A stretch of 64,000 nucleotides of DNA from the NCBI GenBank assembly GCA_030530205.1, contig JAUMVK010000009.1, forward strand, positions 1-64,000, written 5' to 3'. The position numbers were made by a program, and so were the translations under genes. Below, in pieces: positions 43,940-52,112 of the stretch (position 1 is its first letter; the number at the start of each line of letters is the position of its first letter). The notes beneath the pieces are model-generated. The model was not told where the DNA came from, ran no database searches, and was given only the letters and a program-made list of their open reading frames with translations. This DNA comes from RGIG3701 sp030530205 (lineage in GTDB: Bacteria; Planctomycetota; Planctomycetia; Pirellulales; Thermoguttaceae).

Positions 43940-43968
43940 GTTGAAACTCCGCCGGTTTTCGGGTAAGA
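43940..43968 (+). promoter_or_regulatory. Promoter for the isomerase-lactonase-sialidase set
   Basis: TTGAAA (43940-43945) and TAAGAT (43963-43968) are 17 bp apart. A small hairpin (TCCAAAA/TTTTGGA, about 43973-43992) would lie at the start of the leader. The 43750-44041 gap otherwise holds only the divergent promoter and no gene. Confidence 0.5.
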
Positions 43969-44041
43969 TGGAGTCCAAAAGAGTCTTTTTGGAAATCTCA
44001 GGCTTCTGAAAGCCATCATTTTAACCCCCCGGAGAAACACA

Positions 44042-45052
44042 ATGTCCCGCAAAATCACCATGTATTCCGCCCAGTGGGGCGATTTGGATTTCGAAGTTTT
44101 CGCCAAAAAAATGAGCCAGTTCGGCTACGACGGGCTGGAACTCAAGTGCACGCTCGACCGTCCCAACGACCATTTCAATGTTCGGGCCGCGCTTGACGAT
44201 GATTCGTACTGCGAGCGCAAAAGAGCACTGCTCGACGAACTGGGGCTCGGCTGCTGGGCGCTTTCGGCCCACAGTTACGGCCAGCTGATCCTCGACGATC
44301 TGGACGAGCGTCACCGCAAAATGGTCCCGGAGTACATCTGGGGAGACGGTGACCCGGCCGGAGTCCGCGCCCGTGCCGCAGAAGAGTTGAAACTGACCGC
44401 CCACGCCGCGAAGAAATTCGGTGTTTCGGTCGTGAACGGCTTCACCGGTTCTTCCATCTGGAAGTACTTCTATTCCTTCCCGCCGGTCCCGCAGGCCTGG
44501 ATCGACGACGGGTTCAAAATGCTCGCCGAGTACTGGATCCCGATCCTGGACGAGTTCGAGCGATGCGGCGTCAAGTTCGCGCTGGAAGTCCACCCGACCG
44601 AGATCGCGTTTGACATTTGGAGCGCTCGCCGGGCACTCGTGGCACTGAATTTTCACCCGGCTTTCGGGTTCAATTTCGACCCGAGCCATTTGCTCTGGCA
44701 GGGGGTCAATCCGGTCAAATTCCTGAAGGCATTCCCGGACCGGATCTTCCACGTACACGTGAAGGACGTGCTGCGAAACGACGACGATGAGGCGGGGATC
44801 CTCGGTTCCCACCTGAATTTCGGCGACTGCCGCCGCGGCTGGGATTTCCGGAGCCCTGGCCATGGCGAGGTCGATTTCGAAGCGATTTTCCGCATGCTGA
44901 ACGTTTTGAACTACCAGGGCCCCCTCTCGGTCGAGTGGGAAGACTGCGGCATGAACCGCGAATTTGGAGCTCAGGACGCGCTGCGCTTCGTCCGCGGGCT
45001 CGATTTCTCGGCCAGCGATTTCGCTTTCGATTCATCCTTCCAGAGAAAATAA
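44042..45052 (+). CDS. Sugar phosphate isomerase/epimerase (AP-endonuclease-2-like TIM barrel)
   Basis: This is a 336-aa protein. Metal-binding and fold features are FGYDGLELKC, CWALSAHSYGQ, VKFALEVHPTEIAFD, FGFNFDPSHLLWQG, IFHVHVKDV, GHGEVDFEAIF and LSVEWEDCGMNRE. It is probably a cytoplasmic isomerase or epimerase acting on a keto sugar or inositol-like compound; the substrate cannot be assigned. CGGAGAA lies upstream of ATG 44042. The lactonase gene starts 1 bp after its stop, indicating translational coupling. Confidence 0.9.
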   Translation: MSRKITMYSAQWGDLDFEVFAKKMSQFGYDGLELKCTLDRPNDHFNVRAALDDDSYCERKRALLDELGLGCWALSAHSYGQLILDDLDERHRKMVPEYIWGDGDPAGVRARAAEELKLTAHAAKKFGVSVVNGFTGSSIWKYFYSFPPVPQAWIDDGFKMLAEYWIPILDEFERCGVKFALEVHPTEIAFDIWSARRALVALNFHPAFGFNFDPSHLLWQGVNPVKFLKAFPDRIFHVHVKDVLRNDDDEAGILGSHLNFGDCRRGWDFRSPGHGEVDFEAIFRMLNVLNYQGPLSVEWEDCGMNREFGAQDALRFVRGLDFSASDFAFDSSFQRK

Positions 45053-45053
45053 A

Positions 45054-46163
45054 ATGCTGAAATTTTACGCCGGCACGCTCGCCAATCCAACCGAAGATCC
45101 GTCCATTCCCCCGAGTGAGGGAATTTACCGGTTCGAGATGGACCCGGAAACCGGCGCGTTGCGAAAATGCGGCCTGGCCGCGCGGGCCAATGGTCCGTCC
45201 TGGGTCACGAAGCACCCCACGGCGCCGGGGATCTGGTACGCCGTCGCCTCCGGTGAGGCGGAAGCCGCTCAGGAGGACGTCGTGCTGGCTTTGCGTCAGG
45301 AAGCCGACGGAACGCTCTCCCGGATCGGCGTGTACCCGTCCGGCGGAATCGCGGCGTGCCACGCATCCCTTTCGCCCGACGGGAAATTTCTGTTCGTCTC
45401 CAACTACCGGAACGGAACGCTGGCGTTTTTTGAGGTTCAGTCCGACGGCTCGCTTGCCCCGCTGGAAACGGTCCAACTGAAAGGCCGGGGGCCGAATCCT
45501 GTGCGTCAAGCCAGCGCTCACGCCCACTTCGCGCAAACCGACCCGACCGGAAAATTCCTGCTGGCGTGCAATTTGGGCGCGGACCGGATCCATTCGTTCC
45601 GCTATTCCGAGGACGAAAACCGCTGGAAAACGGCGCCGGATTTCCCTTACGCTCAAAGCGCCTCGGGGAGCGGCCCGCGCCATCTGGTTTTCTCGCCGGA
45701 CGGCCGTTGGGTTTACGTCATTAATGAGCTTTCCTGCACGCTGGACGCGTTCGCGTGGGATCCCGAAATCGGCTCGCTGACTCTAGTGACCTCGGCCCCG
45801 ACGCTCCCACAGCGCTTCCGGGGCATTAATCGCGGCGCAGCCATCGACCTTTCCAAAGACGGGAAATTCCTGTACGTCACGAATCGCGGCGCGGATCTGA
45901 TCACGGTCTTCCAGGTCGATCCCACCCCGGTGGACGGCTCACGCATGGAGGCCGGCGTGGTCCTCGCCCCCGTCCAGTTCATCCCCTCGGGCGGTGAATT
46001 GCCGCGTTACGCCGGGCTGGACCCGAGCGGGAAATTCTTCCTCGCCGCCAATAAAAAGTCGCACAACATCACGGTTTTTCGGGTGGATCTGACCGATGGG
46101 ACGCTCACGAGGCTTTCCTCCGCGCCGATTGCGTGGTGCACGTGCGTTGAATTTTCAGACTGA
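45054..46163 (+). CDS. Lactonase-family protein (6-phosphogluconolactonase-type beta-propeller)
   Basis: This is a 369-aa protein without a signal peptide. The seven-bladed PF10282-type propeller is evident from repeated blades (GIYRFEMDPETGAL, CHASLSPDGKFLFVSNYRNGTLAFFEV, AHFAQTDPTGKFLLACNLGADRIHSF, HLVFSPDGRWVYVINELSCTLDAF, GLDPSGKFFLAANKKSHNITVF). Family members hydrolyse sugar lactones. A longer frame reaches back to 44964, inside the isomerase gene; ATG 45054 gives the canonical N-terminus (MLKFYAGTLANPTE). Its partner isomerase suggests a sugar-acid or lactone pathway. Confidence 0.92.
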   Translation: MLKFYAGTLANPTEDPSIPPSEGIYRFEMDPETGALRKCGLAARANGPSWVTKHPTAPGIWYAVASGEAEAAQEDVVLALRQEADGTLSRIGVYPSGGIAACHASLSPDGKFLFVSNYRNGTLAFFEVQSDGSLAPLETVQLKGRGPNPVRQASAHAHFAQTDPTGKFLLACNLGADRIHSFRYSEDENRWKTAPDFPYAQSASGSGPRHLVFSPDGRWVYVINELSCTLDAFAWDPEIGSLTLVTSAPTLPQRFRGINRGAAIDLSKDGKFLYVTNRGADLITVFQVDPTPVDGSRMEAGVVLAPVQFIPSGGELPRYAGLDPSGKFFLAANKKSHNITVFRVDLTDGTLTRLSSAPIAWCTCVEFSD

Positions 46164-46186
46164 TTTAATCAAGAATGAGGCATTTT

Positions 46187-47365
46187 ATGACCAACCATTT
46201 CATATTTACCCGCCTTTTCTTTGCGCTTTTGCTCTTTTGCGGCGTGGTCGCACCCGCTTTGGCCGAAGAGAAAGCGGCGCCGAAAGACGAGCTTCCGATC
46301 GTGGACATTTCGGGGGACGCGTGGCGTCAGACCGTCATCGCAGAGGGCACGCCCGAGGTTTATCAGGGCCACCCGACCACCCTGCTCCTCAACGACGGCC
46401 AGACCCTCTTCTGCGTCTGGACCTTCCAGCACGGCGGCCCGTGTGGACCGATGGCCAAATCCACCGACGGCGGGAAAACCTGGGTCCGTCAGGATGAAAT
46501 TCTTCCGGAAGTTTACGCCAAAACCCACCGTAACTGCCCGACGCTCCAGAGGATCATTTCTCCGGACGGGAAGACCGAACGGTTTTTCATTTTCAGCAGT
46601 AAGGGCGGAAAACTCGGCTCGATGGTGAGCGAGGACCAGGGGAAAACCTGGCGCGAGGTGGAACCGGCCAATCTTTCCTCCGGAATGCCGCCGACGGGGT
46701 TGATCCGCCTGAAGGACGGAACGACCGCCCTGTTCGGCCAGGTACGCAAGGACCCGAAAGTGAAAACCGACCGCGCCCAGGACGACCAGGCGATCTGGAT
46801 GGCCATCACGTCTGACGGTGGGTTCACGTGGAGCGAGCCGCGCATCGTGGCCGCGGCCGACCAGAAAAACCTCTGCGAGCCGTTCGTTCTGCGCTCCGAC
46901 GACGGAAACGAGCTTTGCCTGCTCATGCGCGAAAACCGCCACACCGACCGCAGCATGATGTGCTTCAGCCGGGACGAGGGCAAAACCTGGACCGAGCCGG
47001 TGAACACGTGCTGGGGGCTGAGCGGCGACCGTCATGAAGGGATCCAGGCCCCTGACGGGCGTTGGGTGATCGCTTTCCGTGACCGTGCGCCCGGAAGCTC
47101 GACCTACGGTCAGTTCGTCGCCTGGGTGGGGACTTACGACGAGATCCGAAACGGAAAACCGGGCCAGTTCCGCATCCACCTGCTTCAGCACCACGGCGAA
47201 AAGAAAGGCTGGCCCAGCTGCGACACGGGCTACTCCGGCATGGAGTTGCTCGCCGACGGAAATATTCTGGCGACGACGTACACGAGGCACTGGCCGGACA
47301 CTCGGAAACACTCGGTCGTCTGCACACGCTTCAAACTCGACGAGATCGATCCGGCGAAGAAATAA
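46187..47365 (+). CDS. Secreted exo-alpha-sialidase-like BNR protein
   Basis: This is a 392-aa protein with a signal peptide (MTNHFIFTRLFFALLLFCGVVAPALA). The six-bladed sialidase fold has at least four Asp boxes (STDGGKTWVR, SEDQGKTWRE, TSDGGFTWSE, SRDEGKTWTE) and YSGMELLADGNILATTYTRH, where sialidase-type catalytic Tyr/Glu usually sit. It could release terminal sialic acid or another sugar outside the cell. ATG 46187 has TGAGG 6 bp before it; ATG 46175 is a weaker alternative four codons earlier. It ends 14 bp before the nested inverted-repeat element. Confidence 0.85.
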   Translation: MTNHFIFTRLFFALLLFCGVVAPALAEEKAAPKDELPIVDISGDAWRQTVIAEGTPEVYQGHPTTLLLNDGQTLFCVWTFQHGGPCGPMAKSTDGGKTWVRQDEILPEVYAKTHRNCPTLQRIISPDGKTERFFIFSSKGGKLGSMVSEDQGKTWREVEPANLSSGMPPTGLIRLKDGTTALFGQVRKDPKVKTDRAQDDQAIWMAITSDGGFTWSEPRIVAAADQKNLCEPFVLRSDDGNELCLLMRENRHTDRSMMCFSRDEGKTWTEPVNTCWGLSGDRHEGIQAPDGRWVIAFRDRAPGSSTYGQFVAWVGTYDEIRNGKPGQFRIHLLQHHGEKKGWPSCDTGYSGMELLADGNILATTYTRHWPDTRKHSVVCTRFKLDEIDPAKK

Positions 47366-47378
47366 CCGGGTAATAGAT

Positions 47379-47633
47379 TGCGGGGACGATGCTTCCAGCG
47401 TCGTCTGTCGGAGTGCGGCAATACAGAAGCTGAAGGCTTCATTTGCCGCTTTCACTTTAGCGACCAAAAATCGTAGTGATAAAAAGGATTTTTTCACGTG
47501 GTGAAAGTCCAGCTCACTTCAGCGGCAAATGTCGCTTGTGCGACTGTATTGCCGCAAGGAAAAGCGATGAATGTCGCTTGCGCGACTGTATCATCGCACT
47601 CCAAAAAACGACGCTGGAAGCGTCGTCCCCGCA
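47379..47633. mobile_element. Nested inverted-repeat element (MITE-like), about 255 bp
   Basis: The ends are 26-bp inverted repeats with one mismatch: TGCGGGGACGATGCTTCC at 47379 onward and its complement ending at 47633. They contain the same palindrome found in glpK, flhA and the HzsA-like gene. Inside are nested inverted pairs: GCGGCAATACAG (47415-47426) with CTGTATTGCCGC (47544-47555), and CATTTGCCGCT (47440-47450) with AGCGGCAAATG (47521-47531). A 22-bp motif with a GTCGC/GCGAC hairpin occurs at 47528-47549 and 47570-47591. No coding capacity and no clear target duplication are seen. It fills the gap between convergent genes and could act as a terminator. Confidence 0.6.
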
Positions 47634-47641
47634 TGGCTTGT

Positions 47642-49465
47642 TCACCCGGCGCCCCATTTCGGAAGTTTCTGAGCCGGGGCGAAATTCGGCACGCCGGCCG
47701 GTTTCACTTTCCGCGTGAAGATTTGACCTTCCGTCAGGATGAAGAGCGAACGCATTTCCGGCCCGCCAAAGCATAGATCGTCGATGAACGCCTGGCCGCC
47801 GCGCAAGGGGCTGGGAAGGATCAGGCGCGTCCGCCCGTTCCGGTCCAGCACCGAAACGCCTAGTTTCGTCGCGGCGTAGAGTTTCCCATCGGCGTCAAAC
47901 GCGCATTTTCCCGAGCCTAAACCGTCCTCCGAGGCAGGAACGTGGAACCAGAAGATCCGCTGGCCCACGGTCGGTTTTCCATCGGCTTCCAGCCTGAACG
48001 ACGTTCCGAAGTGCGAGCCGGATTCCATCACGCTGAGCCATTGACCATCCGGAAGGACCCCGACCCCGACCGGCGCTGAGAGGTTTTCAGCCACCAGCTG
48101 GCGGGAACCGTCCGCCCTGAAAAACCAAAGTTTTCCGGTCGTGGCTTCCGTCGCGTAAAGGTTTCCGTTCGCCAGGACCGTCAGGCCGGAAACGTTCAGA
48201 CCGTCCGCGAATTTCTGCCACGCGGCCCCATTTTTCAGGCAGAAAATTCCGAAACTCCCGCCCAGAAAAACCGTCCCGTCCGCTCCAGCCGCACCGCAAA
48301 ACGCCTCGGCCGACTTCGCCTCGGGCGGCAAGTCCGCGAGCTTCTCCGGCTGAGCGTTTTCCGTGAGCTTCCACAGAGCCCCCGTTTCCCGATCCACGCA
48401 GTAAACGGCATTTCCCGGAGCCGCGAAAATGGCCTCGGGTTTCCCGAGTGTCTCCGCCGTTCGGGTCCACTGCGAATCTTCCAGAATGACTTCATTGAAA
48501 AACGGGCTGAAATTCGGATTCGGCTTGGCCGTCACCGGGGCCGGGTAGTCGCGCCAGAGCCAGCGCATCGCGTCCGGGAAAACCTGCGCTCCGTGCTTTC
48601 CGGAATGAGGACCGGTCCCCCAGACCCAGTTTACATCGTACCCGGCGAATTCGAGCGAGCGTTTCAGCGAAAGATTGCTCATCCACCAGTCCCCCACGTC
48701 GCCAAAGCACTGGTCCGAGTGGCCGTCCTGCATGAAGATCCGGATCGGTTTCGGCTCGGTTTTGCGCACGAGAACGTGATATTCCTCCGCGCCGCGCATG
48801 GCGACGTAAGTCCCCACGGCCGAAAAGACCCGCCGGAACTGGTCGGGCCTCTGCCATGCGAGCGAGAACGAGCCGACGCCGCCCGTGCTTCCGCCGCCGG
48901 CGCACCGGTCATTGGGGTCTTTGGAAAGTTTGATTTCCAGCCCTTTTTTCGTCTTTTGTTTCTCCACGGCCGGGAAAACTTCCTCGATGAGGAACCGGCA
49001 GAACGAATCGCTCACCCCGTCAAACTCGACGCTCCGGTTCCAGCGCGGATCCTCCATTTCCGGATCGGCTCCTGGCACGAAACCGGGGGAAATTCCGATT
49101 GCGATCGTGACCGGCATTTCGTTTTTGTGGATCAAATTATTGAAAACGGTCGGGCAGTTGTACCCGAGGCCGTCCAACCCGACGTACACGCACGCGGGTT
49201 TCGAGGCGTCGTACTGATCCGGCACGTAAACCGAAATGGAGTTCACCGAGCCGGGGAAAATCTTCGAATCGTTGATCTGGAAGGAGAAAACCTCCCCTTG
49301 CGGCACGCCTTCCTGAAACAAAGAATCGGGGCCAAGCGGGTAGTCATCACTGCACGGACCGGAAGGAAGTGGGTCCTCCCAGCTTTTGATCTGGGCGTTC
49401 GTCGGTAAAACCATTGAAGTCAAAAGAAAGAAAAACAAAAAAAGGGGAAAAACGGTCCTTTTCAT
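47642..49465 (-). CDS. Secreted esterase D/enterochelin-esterase-like domain fused to SMP-30-type propeller
   Basis: This is a 607-aa protein with a signal peptide (1-24) and a perfect AGGAGG site. Residues about 55-320 form an alpha/beta-hydrolase of the Fes/esterase D type, with an early SISVYVPDQYD strand, nucleophile serine in CAGGGSTGGVGSFSLAW, DGHSDQCFG and a final histidine in GTGPHSGKHG. Residues about 340-600 form an SMP-30/gluconolactonase-like propeller (GKPEAIFAAPGNAVYCVD, GLTVLANGNLYATEATTGKLWFF, GVGVLPDGQWLSVMESGSH). It probably deacylates carbohydrate-linked esters outside the cytoplasm; the function of the propeller is uncertain. Confidence 0.85.
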   Translation of the reverse strand: MKRTVFPLFLFFFLLTSMVLPTNAQIKSWEDPLPSGPCSDDYPLGPDSLFQEGVPQGEVFSFQINDSKIFPGSVNSISVYVPDQYDASKPACVYVGLDGLGYNCPTVFNNLIHKNEMPVTIAIGISPGFVPGADPEMEDPRWNRSVEFDGVSDSFCRFLIEEVFPAVEKQKTKKGLEIKLSKDPNDRCAGGGSTGGVGSFSLAWQRPDQFRRVFSAVGTYVAMRGAEEYHVLVRKTEPKPIRIFMQDGHSDQCFGDVGDWWMSNLSLKRSLEFAGYDVNWVWGTGPHSGKHGAQVFPDAMRWLWRDYPAPVTAKPNPNFSPFFNEVILEDSQWTRTAETLGKPEAIFAAPGNAVYCVDRETGALWKLTENAQPEKLADLPPEAKSAEAFCGAAGADGTVFLGGSFGIFCLKNGAAWQKFADGLNVSGLTVLANGNLYATEATTGKLWFFRADGSRQLVAENLSAPVGVGVLPDGQWLSVMESGSHFGTSFRLEADGKPTVGQRIFWFHVPASEDGLGSGKCAFDADGKLYAATKLGVSVLDRNGRTRLILPSPLRGGQAFIDDLCFGGPEMRSLFILTEGQIFTRKVKPAGVPNFAPAQKLPKWGAG

Positions 49466-49489
49466 GGCAAAACCTCCTGAAATGGCGGG

Positions 49490-52009
49490 TCACTGCATGG
49501 AATACAAAATGACGTTCACGCCGATTTTCGCAGCATCCTCGGGCGTGTAACCACGGCAGCCCGCAGACGGATGCTCCTCCAGCGCGCAACTCAAATCGAG
49601 CGGGGAATAAACTACGGCCCAGCGTCCGTTGACGCGCAGACCCCAAAGCCGCAGCGGCTGAGGCGGGGCGTTTCGCTCCGGCCGGGTCTGGATCTTCGTG
49701 AGGTCAAACCCTCCGAGTTCCCGTGAGTAAAGCACGTCGCCAAGCGGGATCTCCTCCAGTTTCACCTCGGAACCTTCGAAAATCTCCTCGAGTTCTTTCC
49801 GGAACGCCGCGTCAAACGCCTCGGAGCCGCAAATCGAATTCACGAAAAGCAGGCCGCCACGTTCGAGCCACAGGTGAAGCCGCTGACGTTCCGCCGGGGT
49901 GAACCTGAACGCGTAACGCCCCTGCATGAACACGACCGGAAACTCAAAAAGCCGCGGCGATGTGAGCGTGATGGAATCGTCCAGTACGCCAGACGTGATC
50001 CCGATTTCAGGCGCAGTGCGCATCAGGAGGTTCCGGAGCGCTTTCGGCGCAGCGTCGCAGCCTCCCCCGTGACGCAAATTCGCGACAGCGAGCTTTCCTC
50101 GGATGGAACCACCCTCCTTTTCCCCATCATTCAAAATATCGTCTCCCATCAATTCGGTTGAAGAGGCGAAACTTTCTTCTTTTCCCTTCAGCTTGCGTTC
50201 CGTTACGTAGGCCAGAATATTCAGGCCCAAATCCAGCCCGGCCTTAATTTCCCTTTTGACTTTCATCGAGTGGATCGTTTCGGGACGCATTTCAGGCGCG
50301 AGTTCCCAGAGACACGAAAGGGAAGGAGTCGGTTTTTTCGGGTCTTTAGGCTGGCCGGGCATGAAAAGCATACACGTTCTGCACCCATAATCAAGGCAAT
50401 AAACCGGACGCACATAATCCGAAGGAATAGCGACTTCCGCAGTCCAAATCGGATGTTCCGGCGGCATGGGATAAAAATGGTGTTCCTCTTCCGGGAAAAT
50501 TTCCTTCAAAAGTGTCTTCATTCCAGCGTCAAAAGTTCCACCGGGACAGACACCTTCAGCGACGATAAAGCCACCGCGGTCGATGTAGTCGCGCAGTTTG
50601 CGGCCCAATTCCTGACGCTTCACCGTATCTTTCGGACAGGGTGAATCCTTCCCCGAGATGAAAAGGACCGGCGAGAGGAGCAGATCTTCCACGCTTGATT
50701 CATTCAAATCAACGCTTTGCGTTGTCATGTGCTTTTTCCATTGCTTTTCGACGTAGCGGGCAAGGTGCGAAATGTCGTGTCGATGCCAATTCCAATCTTC
50801 CGATTCCGTCGTAAACTGCGCCTTGGTCATCATAACCGGGTAGCGGCCTTTCGAGAGAAAAAGAAGTGCCAGCGATGTGGCGATGGGTTGAATTCGCTCG
50901 CTTGCGGTCGTCCCCTCCCAGAAAACGAGAAGACGATCTTCTGTTGCGACGGTTTTCGCCATACGAAGCAAATGAGCGGTTCCTTCCCGGTACCAGTCGT
51001 GACCGCCGATGAATCGCTGCTCTGTCATGCGGCCCATACGTTCCAAACCATACAGGTAATACAGAAGCCAGTCCTTGTTACCGGGATTTCGCGCCACGCT
51101 GAAGTGGTTCGCCATCCAGCCGCAAGCCTGATTGAGCCGCTTGGTCAATTTGTTCGTTTGTCTCTGACACGGGATAAAAACATCATCTTCGATGGCCGCG
51201 TCGAGCATTTTCGATTTCTCAGCGGAAATCAGAAGAGAGACGATGCCCGCGCAGGTCATCGAGCCGGAGCCAAGCGGTGTGTGCTCCACATTGGGCGGGA
51301 GGTAATAATAGGACCAGGAGCCGTCCATGTTTTGAGTCTTTTCCCAGTAACCCGAAGCGCGCTGCCAAACCTCCGGCAGAATCGTAAGCCCAATCTGGTC
51401 CGCTTCGTAAAGCGCCAGAAGCGCGAACTGGGAATTCGAGGGGTCCCCGTCTCCGTACGGGTAACCCCACGCTCCCGGCTTTGAGCCTTGGGTTTTCTGG
51501 GTTTTCATGAGCCAGTGAACATTCCTGCGAATCAATCCCGCATCCTTTTGGGGGTCGGCCAGACAAAAGACCATTGTTTGCAGTGCACAGACGTAGTTGC
51601 TTTCGATCGGACCAGTCGTGGGGTCAATTTCGCGCAGAAAATTCAAAGCACGTACCATCGACGGGTCGTCGGCCGGGACACCAGCATTCAGAAGCGCGAG
51701 CGTGCAGAGGGAGGAAATGCCGCCGATGTGAATGTCCTCCTCCTTCCAGCCACCGGATTTACCTTGTGAGGATTTAAGAAACTCTATCCCGCCCGTGATT
51801 GCGTTCTGAACCATGGCCGGTGTGACGCCCATCACGCTTTCACGAGCGGCCTGCATCGCTTTCTCTTTGGCTTCAGCCCGAACTTTGGCGCGGTATTCTG
51901 CCTTTTTTTGAGCCGTACTTTTCTCGGCGGCCAATGCAGGTGAAAAGCCTGTAAAGCAAAAAACACCGAGCAAAAGAAGGAGCAGGATTTGACGGAGGAA
52001 AGCAGGCAT
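49490..52009 (-). CDS. DUF4159 protein with N-terminal prenyltransferase/squalene-cyclase-like repeats
   Basis: This is an 839-aa exported protein (signal peptide 1-28, ending PALA). A charged Lys/Ala-rich stretch (residues 29-58) precedes an alpha/alpha toroid of prenyltransferase-type repeats (GGIEFLKSSQGKSGGW, ISSLCTLALLNAGV, NMDGSWSYYY..TCAGIVSLL). From about 420 there is a DUF4159-like region, duplicated in style (LFISGKDSPCPKDTVKRQELGRKLRDYIDRGGFIVAEG; then FPVVFMQGRYAFRFTPAERQRLHLWLERGGLLFVNSICG). The architecture recurs in Planctomycetes with no assigned function. There is no Shine-Dalgarno before ATG 52009, although the promoter is near-perfect. Confidence 0.85.
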   Translation of the reverse strand: MPAFLRQILLLLLLGVFCFTGFSPALAAEKSTAQKKAEYRAKVRAEAKEKAMQAARESVMGVTPAMVQNAITGGIEFLKSSQGKSGGWKEEDIHIGGISSLCTLALLNAGVPADDPSMVRALNFLREIDPTTGPIESNYVCALQTMVFCLADPQKDAGLIRRNVHWLMKTQKTQGSKPGAWGYPYGDGDPSNSQFALLALYEADQIGLTILPEVWQRASGYWEKTQNMDGSWSYYYLPPNVEHTPLGSGSMTCAGIVSLLISAEKSKMLDAAIEDDVFIPCQRQTNKLTKRLNQACGWMANHFSVARNPGNKDWLLYYLYGLERMGRMTEQRFIGGHDWYREGTAHLLRMAKTVATEDRLLVFWEGTTASERIQPIATSLALLFLSKGRYPVMMTKAQFTTESEDWNWHRHDISHLARYVEKQWKKHMTTQSVDLNESSVEDLLLSPVLFISGKDSPCPKDTVKRQELGRKLRDYIDRGGFIVAEGVCPGGTFDAGMKTLLKEIFPEEEHHFYPMPPEHPIWTAEVAIPSDYVRPVYCLDYGCRTCMLFMPGQPKDPKKPTPSLSCLWELAPEMRPETIHSMKVKREIKAGLDLGLNILAYVTERKLKGKEESFASSTELMGDDILNDGEKEGGSIRGKLAVANLRHGGGCDAAPKALRNLLMRTAPEIGITSGVLDDSITLTSPRLFEFPVVFMQGRYAFRFTPAERQRLHLWLERGGLLFVNSICGSEAFDAAFRKELEEIFEGSEVKLEEIPLGDVLYSRELGGFDLTKIQTRPERNAPPQPLRLWGLRVNGRWAVVYSPLDLSCALEEHPSAGCRGYTPEDAAKIGVNVILYSMQ

Positions 52010-52054
52010 ATATCAAACATAGGTAAAAAAAGGAAAAAAACAGAACATTTTGTC

Positions 52055-52083
52055 ATTTTACTTTCCCTGTAGTTTTTTGTCAA
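52055..52083 (-). promoter_or_regulatory. Promoter for the DUF4159 gene
   Basis: On the minus strand, TTGACA (52078-52083) and TAAAAT (52055-52060) have 17-bp spacing. The predicted leader is about 40 nt and pyrimidine-rich, without a ribosome binding site. Confidence 0.78.
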
Positions 52084-52112
52084 GAGGAGGTCTTTTGAAA
52101 AGTGGCTGAAAT

